Notes: generated by a model from the sequence alone, not told the origin. A stretch of 64,000 nt of DNA from Limnobacter sp. SAORIC-580 (GCF_013004065.1 NZ_CP053084.1:3038001-3102000); one strand, 5' to 3'. Shown: positions 8,230 through 17,412, numbered from the stretch's first letter. Program-made: numbers and translations.

Positions 8230-9630
8230 TTACAACTTGATGACCGCCATTTTTTCCTGCGTCATGTCGTGCATGGTGTGGCCAATTCCGCCAACCCCGT
8301 ACCCCGACTGCCGACGACCGGCAAATGGCATCCAATCAACACGAAACGCAGTGTGGTCATTGACCATGACCGCGGTGGCATCAATTTCACGCACACAGCG
8401 CAGGGCCACTTTCAACTTTTGGGTAAACACCGCAGCCTGGAATGCAACCGGCAGGCTATTGGCCTGCGCAATTGCATCGCTCAGCGATTCGGTACCGTAT
8501 ACACACACCACGGGACCAAATACTTCCTGGGTACTGACCTTGGCATCGAGGGGTGGGTTCAACAACACGGTGGGCGCATAACTTGTTTCGCCCAACTTTT
8601 GGCCACCACACAACACCTGTGCGCCGCCTGCTACGGCTTCATTTACCCACTGCTCAACGCGCTTGACTTCATTCGGGTTGACGAGTGGGCCGCATTCGGT
8701 ATCGGCCAGTATGGCGTTGCCTACTTTTAGCTTCGAGGCCTTGTCAGCAATGGCTTGCGCCAAGGCGGTGGCCATGTCTTCGGGCACGTAAACCCGCTGC
8801 ACGCTGACGCAAACCTGCCCGGAATGATAAAAACCACCCTTGACCAAGGCCGGGATCATGGCCTCAAGGTCGGCACAGTCGTCGACAATAACCGGGGCCA
8901 CACCACCATGCTCAAGCGCACAACGCGTACCCGGCGCCAATTTGCTTTTTAGCCGCCAACCAACTGCACCTGAACCAATAAAACTGAAAAATGCCACACG
9001 GGGATCGGTCACCATTTGCTCGGCCACGTCGCTTTTGCAAGGCGCAAAGCGGCACCATTCTTCGGGCAAGCCTGCCTCGTACAGCATGTTCACAAAAGCC
9101 AGGCAACTCAGGGGGGTGGCACTGGCCGGCTTTACCAACACCGGGCAGCCCGTGGCAATGGCGGGGCCCACCTGGTGAACAATCAAGTTCAAGGGGTGAT
9201 TGAACGCAGACACGGCAACCACCGGGCCAATGGGCTCGCGGGTGGTGAATGCCATGCGGCCTGAACCCGCAGCGGTCAAGTCCATCGGAATTTCTGTGCC
9301 AGTGAGGTGACCCAATTCTTTGATGCACAGTTCAACCCCGTCGATTGCGCGTGTTACCTCAACCTTGGCATCCATCAAGGGCTTGCCGCCCTCGTTGGCA
9401 ATTTGAAAGGCGAGTTCATCAAACCGGCCTTGCATCAGCTGTGCCGTTTTTTTGAGAATGGCGATGCGCTGGTGCATGGGCAGCCAGTTGGCGCGGGTTT
9501 TGTGCAATTGGCTGGCGGTGTTCAACCAGGCATCGATGGTGGGCCAATCGACCAGCTTTACTTCGCCAATCGGCTTTAGATCGAAAGGGTTGACCACCTC
9601 CAAAGTGGCGTTGTTCATTGAGTTATTCAT
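8230..9630 (-). CDS. NAD(P)-dependent aldehyde dehydrogenase
   Basis: Oxidises an aldehyde to the carboxylate in the cytosol. The family signatures are visible: the catalytic Glu segment CALEHGGVAPVIV, the catalytic Cys in GFYHSGQVCVSVQRVYV, and the C-terminal GRRQSGYG segment. The 466-residue length is usual for the family. I start at the ATG at 9630 (MNNSMNNATLEV), which overlaps the stop of the upstream ThDP enzyme as ATGA with AAAGGTG ahead; the longer GTG start at 9639 is less likely. The two genes form a coupled operon, suggesting that the aldehyde comes from the ThDP enzyme or the nearby monooxygenase route. The exact substrate cannot be read from sequence. Confidence 0.92.
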   Translation of the reverse strand: MNNSMNNATLEVVNPFDLKPIGEVKLVDWPTIDAWLNTASQLHKTRANWLPMHQRIAILKKTAQLMQGRFDELAFQIANEGGKPLMDAKVEVTRAIDGVELCIKELGHLTGTEIPMDLTAAGSGRMAFTTREPIGPVVAVSAFNHPLNLIVHQVGPAIATGCPVLVKPASATPLSCLAFVNMLYEAGLPEEWCRFAPCKSDVAEQMVTDPRVAFFSFIGSGAVGWRLKSKLAPGTRCALEHGGVAPVIVDDCADLEAMIPALVKGGFYHSGQVCVSVQRVYVPEDMATALAQAIADKASKLKVGNAILADTECGPLVNPNEVKRVEQWVNEAVAGGAQVLCGGQKLGETSYAPTVLLNPPLDAKVSTQEVFGPVVCVYGTESLSDAIAQANSLPVAFQAAVFTQKLKVALRCVREIDATAVMVNDHTAFRVDWMPFAGRRQSGYGVGGIGHTMHDMTQEKMAVIKL

Positions 9631-11282
9631 ATCAAACACACCTTTGCGGCCAATTCGTCAATCAGCACACGTTTGTTTTCAGAATAGTCCACGGGCACGT
9701 CTACGATGTGCACGCCCCCGGCTTTGAAGGCCCGGTCAAAGGTGGGCACCAGTTCCGCAGCGCTTCCCACACGGTGGCCAGTTGCACCATAGGCCTCGGC
9801 GTACTTCACAAAGTCGGGGTTGCCAAACTCAAGCCCCCAATCAGCAAAGCCCGCGTGCTCTTGTTTCCAGCGGATCATGCCGTACGAGCTGTCGTTCAAA
9901 ATGGTAACGACCAGGTTCAACTTCAGGCGCACAGCGGTTTCAATTTCCTGCGAGTTCATCATGAAGCCGCCGTCGCCACAAATGGCCATTACCCGGCGAT
10001 CGGGGTACAACATGGCGGCCATCATGGCCGAGGGCAAACCGGCTCCCATGGTGGCCAGCGCGTTGTCCAGCAACACGGTGTTGGGTTCATAGGCTTTGTA
10101 ATTGCGGGCGTACCACAATTTGTAAATGCCGTTGTCCAGCGCAATGATGTCTTTGGCGCCCATGGCACGGCGGGTTTCAGCCACCAGGCGTTGGGGAATG
10201 ATGGGGAAGCGGTCGTCGTCTGCACCTTCTTTGATGTGCAATTCAATTTCTTCGCGAATGCGCTTGAAGTAGGCGAGGTCGCACACCACTTTGCCACCTA
10301 TTTTTTGGGTCAGCTTTTGCACAGAGCGGGCCACATCGCCCACCACCTCACACTGCGGAAAATACACCTGGTCTACTTTGGCGGAACGGTAATTCACATG
10401 GATTACTTTCTTGCCACCATGGGCCATGAAAAACGGCGGCTTTTCAACCACATCATGGCCCACATTGACAATGAGGTCGGCACGTTCAATGGCGCAGTGC
10501 AAATAATCGCCGTCTGACAATGCCGCGGTGCCCAGAAAATGGGGAGAGCCCTCATCCACCACGCCCTTGCCCATTTGCGTGCTGAAAAACGGAATGCCGG
10601 TGGTTTCAATGAATTCTTGCAAAGCCAGCCGGGCCTGTTTGCGGTTTGCACCCGCGCCCAGCAGCACCAGCGGCATGCGGGCAGAGCGGATCATGGACAC
10701 CGCTTCGTTCAGCACCACATCGTCGGCCACGGCATAGTGCCGCTCGCTGCGGGGAATGATGGCCGCGGTGGTTTGTTCAGCGGCAATGTCTTCGGGCAGC
10801 TCGAGCAACACTGCACCGGGGCGTTCTTCTTCAGCAATCCGAAATGCTTCGCGAACCAGGGCGGGAATGTTGTTGCCATGAACGATTTGCTTGCTCATTT
10901 TGCAGATGGGCGCAAACAGATTGACCACATCGATGATTTGAAATTGGCCTTGCTTGGACTTCTTGATGGGCTTTTGCCCTGTGATCATGATGAGCGGAAA
11001 TGCACCCAGGTGGGCATAGGCAGCGGGCGTGGTGAAGTTGGTCGCCCCAGGGCCCAAAGTGGCCATGCACACGCCGGCACGGCCTGTAAGGCGACCATAA
11101 GTGGCGGCCATAAAACCCGCCCCCTGTTCGTGGCGGGTTAGCACCAGCTTGATGCTGCTGTTGCGCAGGCTTTCGACCATGTCCAGGTTTTCTTCGCCGG
11201 GTACAGCGAATATGTGCTTTACGCCTTCTGCTTCCAGGGCCTGAACAAAAAGATCCGATGCTTTGGTGCCTTGGGTCGACAT
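9627..11282 (-). CDS. Acetolactate synthase-like ThDP-dependent enzyme
   Basis: A 551-residue thiamine-diphosphate enzyme of the acetohydroxyacid synthase/pyruvate oxidase superfamily. The catalytic Glu is in TRHEQGAGF (residue 52). The central domain follows, then the C-terminal ThDP-Mg motif ICGDGGFMMNSQEIETAV ... TILND. GGAGAG precedes the ATG. No small regulatory ilvN subunit is adjacent, so a catabolic acetolactate synthase or related carboligase/decarboxylase is more likely than the biosynthetic IlvBN complex. It is translationally coupled to the aldehyde dehydrogenase gene, a pairing that hints at joint aldehyde or 2-oxoacid metabolism. The annotation as acetolactate synthase is at family level only. 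Confidence 0.85.
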   Translation of the reverse strand: MSTQGTKASDLFVQALEAEGVKHIFAVPGEENLDMVESLRNSSIKLVLTRHEQGAGFMAATYGRLTGRAGVCMATLGPGATNFTTPAAYAHLGAFPLIMITGQKPIKKSKQGQFQIIDVVNLFAPICKMSKQIVHGNNIPALVREAFRIAEEERPGAVLLELPEDIAAEQTTAAIIPRSERHYAVADDVVLNEAVSMIRSARMPLVLLGAGANRKQARLALQEFIETTGIPFFSTQMGKGVVDEGSPHFLGTAALSDGDYLHCAIERADLIVNVGHDVVEKPPFFMAHGGKKVIHVNYRSAKVDQVYFPQCEVVGDVARSVQKLTQKIGGKVVCDLAYFKRIREEIELHIKEGADDDRFPIIPQRLVAETRRAMGAKDIIALDNGIYKLWYARNYKAYEPNTVLLDNALATMGAGLPSAMMAAMLYPDRRVMAICGDGGFMMNSQEIETAVRLKLNLVVTILNDSSYGMIRWKQEHAGFADWGLEFGNPDFVKYAEAYGATGHRVGSAAELVPTFDRAFKAGGVHIVDVPVDYSENKRVLIDELAAKVCLI

Positions 11283-11378
11283 GGTCGCTCTCCTTTTTTG
11301 GGGGAACGACCAGTGTCTGCCTGTTAGATTTCAATATCAATACCTTTATCCATTCTGGATAGTACTGAATGTGCTCGA

Positions 11379-12932
11379 TCAGGCCGCCTTGATTGCCATC
11401 AAACCGGTGCTGATGTGGTCTGTCACTTTCGGCTTCACCGTTTTGCCATTGCTGGCCGTCAGCACATATTCTGCAGGGTTGAAACGAGCAATTCGCATGC
11501 GATATTCAGCGTTCAAGCCAGGGTACAAAGTGTTGTTGCGGCCATTGGGGCTGAGGTACCAGCTTGCGCAACCGCTTTTCCATACCGTGTGTTCGCTGCG
11601 GAAGTCCATGGTATTTACAAACTTCTGTTCCACCTCGGGCTTCACAGAAATGGCTTTCAGCTTGCGCTTTTGGCGCAACTTGATGGCCTGAATCACATAG
11701 CCAATTTGCGCTTCAGCATAAGCGATAACAGACGTGTGGCCAGGGCCAGTGAACGGGCCCACGAGGAAGTACAAGTTGGGGAAACCCGCAGTTGAAATGC
11801 CCTGGTAGGCCTCCGAGCCGTCTTTCCACTTGTCGTTCAAGCTTGCGCCGCCAATGCCTTTGGCGTCGATTGGCGAGCCAGTGTGGCGCACTTCATAGCC
11901 TGTGGCGTAAATGATCACGTCGAGTTCATGCTCTACGCCATCGGCGGTGCGAATGCCTTTTTCGGTGATGCAATCAATTGCATTGGTTTCCAAATGCACA
12001 TGCTCTTTTTGCATGGTGGGGTACCAATCGGAACTGACCAACACGCGCTTGCAACCGAACTTGAAGGTGGGCGTCAGCTTTTTGCGAAGCTCAGGGTCTT
12101 TCACCTTGCGGGCCAGGTAGCTGCTGGCCATTTTCTCGGGCTGGGCCTTGAACATGTCGTACTTCAAAATCAAAAACGGTGCAGTCAGTTCGTTGAACCA
12201 GTACACACCCAGGCGGTTCATTTTCATGTTCAACGGGGTTTTGCGATTCAGTGCTTTTTCAGCTTCTTCAATGTTGCGGTCTGGGCGCGGCATGATCCAG
12301 TTGGCCGTGCGCTGAAACACCACCAGGTTTTTGACCTTGTCGGCAATGGCGGGGCCAACCTGCACGGCCGTGGCGCCAGTGCCAATCAAGCCAACACGCT
12401 TGCCTTCAAGTTCTACGGAATGGTCCCAAGCGGCGGTGTGCACCGTTTTGCCTTTGAACTTTTCGGCACCCTTGAATTCTGCAACCTTGGGTGCGCTGAA
12501 CGGGCCCACTGCTGTAACCACATTGCGGGCCTGAATGGTTTTGCCATCGGCTGTGGTGATGTTCCACAAACCAGCTTGCTCGTCGAATACTGAACCAGTG
12601 ATGCTGGTGTTGAATTGAATGTAGGGGTACACACCATACTTGGTGGCGCAGTGGCGCAGGTACTTGTAAATTTCGCCCTGCTTGGCGTAGCTGTTGCTCC
12701 ACTCGGCCCAAGGCTCGAAGGAATAGCTGTACAGGCTGCTTTTAACATCGCAACCACAGCCGGGGTAAGTGTTGTCGCGCCAGGTGCCGCCCACATCGTG
12801 GCCTTTGTCGAAAATCTTGAAATTGGTTTCACCTGCCTTGAGCAATTGAATACCCATGCCCAGGCCTGATACGCCTGCGCCGACGATTGCAACTTCAAGA
12901 ATGTTTTGTGCTTCTTTTTTTGAGCTGGCCAT
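11379..12932 (-). CDS. Flavin monooxygenase, Baeyer-Villiger type
   Basis: A 517-residue FAD/NADPH monooxygenase. The N-terminal FAD-binding Rossmann motif is VGAGVSGLGMG, and GGTWRDNTYPGCGCD is the typical following segment. The Baeyer-Villiger fingerprint F-x-G-x3-H-x3-W appears as FKGKTVHTAAWD. A second GxGxxA/G dinucleotide motif is LIGTGATAVQVGP, and the ATG-type signature is YATGYEV. Such enzymes insert oxygen next to a ketone to give an ester or lactone. I start at the MASSKKEAQN methionine (12932) because the upstream 20 residues have no family similarity. The gene is divergent from a DUF4149/AraC pair, and a hydrolase nearby could cleave the product ester. Confidence 0.9.
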   Translation of the reverse strand: MASSKKEAQNILEVAIVGAGVSGLGMGIQLLKAGETNFKIFDKGHDVGGTWRDNTYPGCGCDVKSSLYSYSFEPWAEWSNSYAKQGEIYKYLRHCATKYGVYPYIQFNTSITGSVFDEQAGLWNITTADGKTIQARNVVTAVGPFSAPKVAEFKGAEKFKGKTVHTAAWDHSVELEGKRVGLIGTGATAVQVGPAIADKVKNLVVFQRTANWIMPRPDRNIEEAEKALNRKTPLNMKMNRLGVYWFNELTAPFLILKYDMFKAQPEKMASSYLARKVKDPELRKKLTPTFKFGCKRVLVSSDWYPTMQKEHVHLETNAIDCITEKGIRTADGVEHELDVIIYATGYEVRHTGSPIDAKGIGGASLNDKWKDGSEAYQGISTAGFPNLYFLVGPFTGPGHTSVIAYAEAQIGYVIQAIKLRQKRKLKAISVKPEVEQKFVNTMDFRSEHTVWKSGCASWYLSPNGRNNTLYPGLNAEYRMRIARFNPAEYVLTASNGKTVKPKVTDHISTGLMAIKAA

Positions 12933-13096
12933 GTGGTGTGTCTCGTGTTGTGTTGGTTTTCGATGAGATGCAGTGTAGGGGTTTGGGTGCAACAGGCGTG
13001 AGTGTGAAAAGTGACGACTTTAGAGTCAATTTGGGCCACAAACTCACCCCACTGATGCACAATCAATGCTCGAAGTAACTTTGCAGCAGGTGATGT

Positions 13097-13525
13097 ATGG
13101 AATGGTTTCAAGCACTGACAACCTTGGCCCTGGGTGGTTTATTCGGCGGTATTCTGGCCTTCTCGGCTTTGTTTGCTCCGCTGGTGTTCACCAAATTGCC
13201 AATGGAACAAGCGGGGCCATTCATTCGCGCCGTGTTCCCTTGGTACTACTTGTACGTGATTGTATTTGGCTTTCTCAGTGCCATTTTTGCAGGGCTTTCC
13301 GGTGGCGGCTTTTGGGTGTTGTTTCCATCGGCGTTGGTCGGCTTGGCCAGCGTGTACACACGGCAAATTCTGATGCTCCAAATCAATGAACTTCGCGACC
13401 GGGAACTGGCTGGGGACAAAGCCGCAGGCGCTGAATTCAATACCAAGCACCGGCTTAGCGTGATCATCAACAGCGTGCAACTGCTGGTCGCGGGAGCAAC
13501 CCTGGTTTACTGGGCATGGAACTGA
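13097..13525 (+). CDS. DUF4149-like four-helix membrane protein
   Basis: A 142-residue integral membrane protein with about four hydrophobic helices: residues 7-30, 48-68, 70-90 and 120-140. It has the DUF4149-like elements FAPLVFTKLPMEQAG near the start and RHRLSVIINSVQLL-type residues before the last helix. The function of this family is unknown. The gene overlaps the AraC-type regulator by ten bases (ATG inside its final codons), so the two are co-translated. It lies divergent to the Baeyer-Villiger monooxygenase gene, with about 160 bases between them. Confidence 0.75.
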   Translation: MEWFQALTTLALGGLFGGILAFSALFAPLVFTKLPMEQAGPFIRAVFPWYYLYVIVFGFLSAIFAGLSGGGFWVLFPSALVGLASVYTRQILMLQINELRDRELAGDKAAGAEFNTKHRLSVIINSVQLLVAGATLVYWAWN

Positions 13526-14580
13526 AAGACCTGCCGCAGCTTCGGCTGCTGGAACAAGCCACGGTGGCACAAGCCTACCCGCTGTTTTTCGTGAACTATG
13601 CGGTGCAACGCGGCTTTGAGGCCGATCAAATTCTGGAACACAGCGGGCTGACACTGGCTCAGTTGCAAGTGCCCAACAGCCGCATCGCCGCGGCCCAGCA
13701 TGGCATCATCGTGATGAATTTGCTGGCACTGTTTCAAAGCGAACACATTGCCATCGACATGGGTTTACAAAGCAGCCTGACCAAAGCGGGCATGATCGGT
13801 TTTGGTTTGATGAGTTGTGCAACCCTGCGTGAGGCCATTGAGCTGGGTATTCGCTTTTTGCCCACCAAAGTGCCCTTCTACACCATAGACACCAGTGAAG
13901 ACGAACGCACCCTGACGTGCCACGTGCGCGAAGCCATGCCGCTTGAACCCGTGCGCAAATTCGCGATTGAAAATTTTGTGATTGAAGTGTGGCGGCTGTT
14001 TGAAAGCCTGTTCAACCCCATGGGCAGCAAGCGCGAGGCCAGCGGAATTGAATTGTGGTTTGACTGGCCTGAGCCGCCTTATTATGCGAGCTATGCCAGC
14101 AGCCTGCCAAAGTGCCGTTTCAATGCGGCTGGCAATCAAATTCGAATTCCCGGCAGGTGGCTTGACCTGCCCTTGCCCACCGCCAACTCCACCACTGCAC
14201 AAATGGTGATTCAGCAATGCGAGCAAGAATTGATTGCTCTGGGCCTAGGCGACAATTTAAGCGGGCGCGTGAAAAACCTGCTGATTTGCCGGGATGGCCG
14301 CTACCCGCAACTTGAAGACATGGCAGAAACCCTGCACATGTCGGTGCGTACATTAAAGCGCAAGCTACAGAATGAAGGGCGAAGCTTTACAGATTTATTG
14401 GGCGAGGTGATTCAACGCGACGCCTGCCTGTTGCTTGAGACCAGCAAGCTTAATGTAGATGAAATTGCGCAACGTGTGGGTTACCAGGACCGCGCCAATT
14501 TCACACGTGCATTCAAAAAACTGACTGGCAAAACACCCAGCGAATACAGGGAGTGGGTAAGCTACGTCGTCAAGAAATGA
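13516..14580 (+). CDS. AraC-family transcriptional regulator
   Basis: A 354-residue regulator. Residues about 20-210 match the arabinose-binding-like N-terminal domain found in OruR/ArgR-type AraC proteins (LEHSGLTLAQLQVPNSRI, ... GFGLMSCATLREAIELG). Residues 250-350 carry the two helix-turn-helix motifs (LEDMAETLHMSVRTLKRKL and VDEIAQRVGYQDRANFTRAF, ending in TGKTPSEYRE). It is translationally coupled to the DUF4149-like gene and flanked by a monooxygenase and an alpha/beta hydrolase, so it probably activates that catabolic set in response to a small molecule. Its 3' end overlaps the convergent hydrolase gene by 19 bases. Confidence 0.9.
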   Translation: MELKDLPQLRLLEQATVAQAYPLFFVNYAVQRGFEADQILEHSGLTLAQLQVPNSRIAAAQHGIIVMNLLALFQSEHIAIDMGLQSSLTKAGMIGFGLMSCATLREAIELGIRFLPTKVPFYTIDTSEDERTLTCHVREAMPLEPVRKFAIENFVIEVWRLFESLFNPMGSKREASGIELWFDWPEPPYYASYASSLPKCRFNAAGNQIRIPGRWLDLPLPTANSTTAQMVIQQCEQELIALGLGDNLSGRVKNLLICRDGRYPQLEDMAETLHMSVRTLKRKLQNEGRSFTDLLGEVIQRDACLLLETSKLNVDEIAQRVGYQDRANFTRAFKKLTGKTPSEYREWVSYVVKK

Positions 14581-15416
14581 CTGACCAAACCTTGCGCATC
14601 GGTATCGTGTGGCAGGCTGACATGGTCGGTGCCTTTCACTGTGGCCACCAGGGGCTTCACAGCGAAATGCTGCATCAAGCGCAATGAGGAATCGTGGGGT
14701 ACCACCTCATCATTTTCAGCCAGCAACACAAAGGTGGGGTTGCGTACATTCGCGGCACATTCATTCGATTTGAACTTGCTGCGCAACAACAGCGACACCG
14801 GGGCCAAAGGCACTTTCTTTTTGGCAATGCTGATCAAGCTGTCGTAAGGGGTAAACAACACCAGTTTGTGCACTGGTGTGCTGGCGGCCAACTGCATGGC
14901 AACCCCTGTGCCCAGGCTGCGCCCGATGACAGAAATTTGATTGCGGTCGCACCAGGGTTGTTCGGCTACCCATTTGTAAATGGCACGTGCATCGGCCACC
15001 AAATTTTTCTCCATCGGCGTGCCTTTGGAATTGCCATATCCCCGGTAATTGAAAAACACCAGGGGCAAGTTTTTGAAGCCTTGTGCCTCGTTGAGCAACC
15101 AGCGCACGTCTTCGCTGCGGCCACCGAAATAAATGGCGCACGGTGCCTTGCTGCCTGCACCACCCATGCCAGCAGGCATGCGCACCCAACCTTCCAGTTC
15201 AATGCCGGGAGCCACTTGCAAACGCAGTTCAGTGAATTCGTGTGCGTGGTGGGTCAGCACCTCATGGTGCTTCAACGCAGGGCTGAAAATATGCCGGGTT
15301 TGGCTGAAGTACAGGTAAGTCCAGTACGCAGCAAAACCCATGGAGGCAGACAGCGCCATGCGGGGCACCAAACGCGACTCGGGGTTGCGCACTACTTTCT
15401 CTTGAACATACTTCAT
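14562..15416 (-). CDS. Membrane-anchored alpha/beta hydrolase
   Basis: A 284-residue serine hydrolase. A hydrophobic segment at residues 21-38 (MALSASMGFAAYWTYLYF) suggests an N-terminal membrane anchor or an uncleaved signal. The nucleophile elbow is GRSLGTG with Ser in GxSxG. The oxyanion segment is FNYRGYGNSKG, the acidic residue probably lies in LLAENDEVVP, and the catalytic His is in KGTDHVSLPHD. This matches BEM46/YfhR-type hydrolases of unknown substrate. Its place beside a Baeyer-Villiger-type monooxygenase makes ester cleavage plausible but unproven. It converges on the AraC gene, the two overlapping by 19 bases. Confidence 0.88.
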   Translation of the reverse strand: MKYVQEKVVRNPESRLVPRMALSASMGFAAYWTYLYFSQTRHIFSPALKHHEVLTHHAHEFTELRLQVAPGIELEGWVRMPAGMGGAGSKAPCAIYFGGRSEDVRWLLNEAQGFKNLPLVFFNYRGYGNSKGTPMEKNLVADARAIYKWVAEQPWCDRNQISVIGRSLGTGVAMQLAASTPVHKLVLFTPYDSLISIAKKKVPLAPVSLLLRSKFKSNECAANVRNPTFVLLAENDEVVPHDSSLRLMQHFAVKPLVATVKGTDHVSLPHDTDAQGLVSHFLTT

Positions 15417-15641
15417 GGATGTACTTCTTTACAAAATAGTTACAGGTCACACTACACAGTGTATTGAAACCAAACTGTCACAAAGGTTCAAAGTGCTTGC
15501 AGAAATGGCGTTAAATCAACGTTTGGAAGGAATTGCCCACATGACCTGTCACAATGACAATTCATATTTCAGGAAATCTTCCCGGGACAAAACAGGGAAA
15601 CTTCCATAGCGTTGAACGATTAGAAGGGAGAGGACAAGAAC

Positions 15642-16751
15642 ATGAAATTCAAAACAAGCGCGATTGCGTTGGGTTTGGCTGTGGCTTTGGCGGCCTGCTC
15701 CAAGAAAGAGGAAGCAGTTGCCCCGGAAGCAGCAGCCCCAGTTGAACAGGCTGCACCACAAGCAGTGGCCTACGTAACCCACCAAGACGGCCCAGTGACA
15801 ATTTACTCACTGGCCGACTACACCAAGATCGGCGAAATTAACGTGGGTGAAGGTGGCCGCGGAGTAGGCTTGACCGAGGACGGCAAGCTACTGGTGGTGG
15901 CCGTAAAAGAAACCAAAGATTTGGCCATTGTAGATACCGCCACCAACCAGGTGGTACGCCGTGTGCCTGTGGGCATTAACCCCGAATTTGTGCGCGTGTT
16001 GGGTAACCTTGCATTTGTAGCTTACGAGCCTGCCTCCAAGGGCGGCCCTCCGCCAAAGCCCGGTTCAGCCGAAGCCAAAGCCATTGAAAAAGAACGTGAG
16101 GAAGGCGACGAGCTTCCCGCACAGGTGGCCATCATCGACTTGGTGAAGGGCGAAAAAGTCAAGGAAATTACGGCGGGGTTTGAGACCGAAGGCATTGAGT
16201 TTTCTGCCGATGGAAAACACATCATTGTGACCAATGAAGCCGATGAAAATGTATCGGTACATGACATTGAAACTGGCGAGAAGATCAAACAGATCGATAC
16301 CGAAAGCTACGGCATTCGACCACGCGGCGTGAAACGCTCGCCCGATGGTGAGCAATTCGTGGTCACACTTGAGTACGGCAATAAAATGCTGATTCTGGAC
16401 AAAAACTACAATGTGATTAACGAGGCTGCCACCGGCGAAGTGCCCTATGGCGTCACCTACACCCGCGATGGTTCCGAAATTGTGGTGGCATTGGCACGTG
16501 GTAAAGCGATTCAGGTATTTGATGCAAAAACGCTTGAGCTCAAGCGAGAAATGCCGGTGGGCGACCGTTGTTGGCACTTTAGCTTTACACCCGATGACAC
16601 ACAGTTGATTGTGGCCTGTGGCCGCAGCAACAACATTCTGGTTTTGGACTACGCCACTGGCAACGTGATCAAAGACATTCCCGAAGGCAATATGCCGTGG
16701 GGCGTGATGGTGTCGCCGAAGTCTGTAGGGTCACTGGACATTCCTGGTTGA
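15642..16751 (+). CDS. YVTN/PQQ-catabolism-type beta-propeller lipoprotein
   Basis: A 369-residue exported beta-propeller. The signal peptide ends in a lipobox (VALAACSKK, Cys near residue 19), so it is lipid-anchored in the periplasm. YVTN-type blades recur, for example FSADGKHIIVTNEADENVSV, GIRPRGVKRSPDGEQFVVT and CWHFSFTPDDTQLIVACG, closing with EGNMPWGVMVSP. This pattern, especially the final W-x-FTPD...PWGV block, resembles the PQQ-dependent catabolism-associated propeller family, which fits the pqqA gene 660 bases away. An unusual Pro/Glu-rich insert (PPPKPGSAEAKAIEKEREEGD) lies at about residues 135-160. AGAAGGGAGAGG precedes the ATG. Confidence 0.85.
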   Translation: MKFKTSAIALGLAVALAACSKKEEAVAPEAAAPVEQAAPQAVAYVTHQDGPVTIYSLADYTKIGEINVGEGGRGVGLTEDGKLLVVAVKETKDLAIVDTATNQVVRRVPVGINPEFVRVLGNLAFVAYEPASKGGPPPKPGSAEAKAIEKEREEGDELPAQVAIIDLVKGEKVKEITAGFETEGIEFSADGKHIIVTNEADENVSVHDIETGEKIKQIDTESYGIRPRGVKRSPDGEQFVVTLEYGNKMLILDKNYNVINEAATGEVPYGVTYTRDGSEIVVALARGKAIQVFDAKTLELKREMPVGDRCWHFSFTPDDTQLIVACGRSNNILVLDYATGNVIKDIPEGNMPWGVMVSPKSVGSLDIPG

Positions 16752-16784
16752 TACAAGCCCGAATGGGTATTTTTGATTGTTTGT

Positions 16785-16867
16785 ACTCCTAAACGAATTT
16801 TCCGCGTTAATCAATAAAACGGTTGCCACCATGCAACACTTTGATGTGATTAACGTGGTTTAGGAGT
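16785..16867 (+). promoter_or_regulatory. Long inverted repeat enclosing the TPR gene ribosome binding site
   Basis: ACTCCTAAAC (16785-16794) is the exact reverse complement of GTTTAGGAGT (16858-16867). Inside it, CGTTAATCA (16805-16813) pairs exactly with TGATTAACG (16847-16855), and GTTGC/GCAAC (16822-16837) can cap the structure. The AGGAG ribosome binding site of the gene starting at 16873 lies in the outer right arm. As RNA it could be a translational switch; as DNA it could be a paired operator or the end of the upstream propeller transcript. Confidence 0.6.
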
Positions 16868-16872
16868 TACCT

Positions 16873-17352
16873 ATGAGACGCGTATTTAATGTAATCGACA
16901 GAGGCATTGCAAACAGCCCAACGAACACTGAAACCGCACCAGACAATAGTATTGAAGCCATTCAAGGCACTTGGGCGCAAGCGCTTCGCTGCGACTTTGG
17001 CCGTACTCGCGATGCCATGCTGTGTCGTTTGGCTGAAACTACACAGGAACTGGCGCACCAATACCCGAATGACGCAAAGGTTCTACTTTGGAACGGTATT
17101 GTGCTGACAGGGTACGCAAAATCACTGGGAGGACTGTGTGCGCTGCAGTTTCAGGCTCACGCAAAAGCTTCACTTGAACGTGCAATTGCATTGGCACCAA
17201 ACGATGGGGCAGCCTACCTTTACCTGGGCCTGCTGTACGATCACTCCCCAGCAGCCCCTTACGGCTTTGGCGATGAAAACATTGCCAGGTCGCTGCTTGA
17301 GCAAGGTTTGAAACTGACCTTGAATTCAGCCGAGCAACTGCGCCGCGCATAA
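16873..17352 (+). CDS. Small TPR-like protein
   Basis: A 159-residue cytoplasmic protein without a signal peptide. Helical pairs at residues about 52-85 (ETTQELAHQYPNDAKVLLWNG) and 90-125 (ASLERAIALAPNDGAAYLYLGLLYDH) carry tetratricopeptide-like Ala, Gly, Tyr and Pro positions. The C-terminal segment GFGDENIARSLLEQGLKL resembles a further half-repeat. TPR-type proteins mediate protein contacts; no specific role is visible. The AGGAG ribosome binding site is embedded in the inverted repeat described separately. A strong terminator follows, and the gene converges on pqqA. Confidence 0.75.
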   Translation: MRRVFNVIDRGIANSPTNTETAPDNSIEAIQGTWAQALRCDFGRTRDAMLCRLAETTQELAHQYPNDAKVLLWNGIVLTGYAKSLGGLCALQFQAHAKASLERAIALAPNDGAAYLYLGLLYDHSPAAPYGFGDENIARSLLEQGLKLTLNSAEQLRRA

Positions 17353-17391
17353 AAAAAGGAAAGCCAACTCTGCTTGGCCTTCCTTTTTTAT
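17351..17391. terminator. Bidirectional Rho-independent terminator
   Basis: AAAAAAGGAAAGCCAA and TTGGCCTTCCTTTTTT form a 16-bp stem with one mismatch and a CTCTGC loop. The A-run on one side and T-run on the other let it serve both the TPR gene (rightward) and pqqA (leftward). Confidence 0.9.
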
Positions 17392-17412
17392 TGCTGCAAC
17401 AACCGAAAAAAA

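Noticed and set aside
9618-10517. A 299-codon plus-strand frame opposite the ThDP enzyme
   Set aside because: Composition is His/Gln/Val-rich, as typical of antisense frames, while the minus-strand enzyme has intact catalytic motifs.
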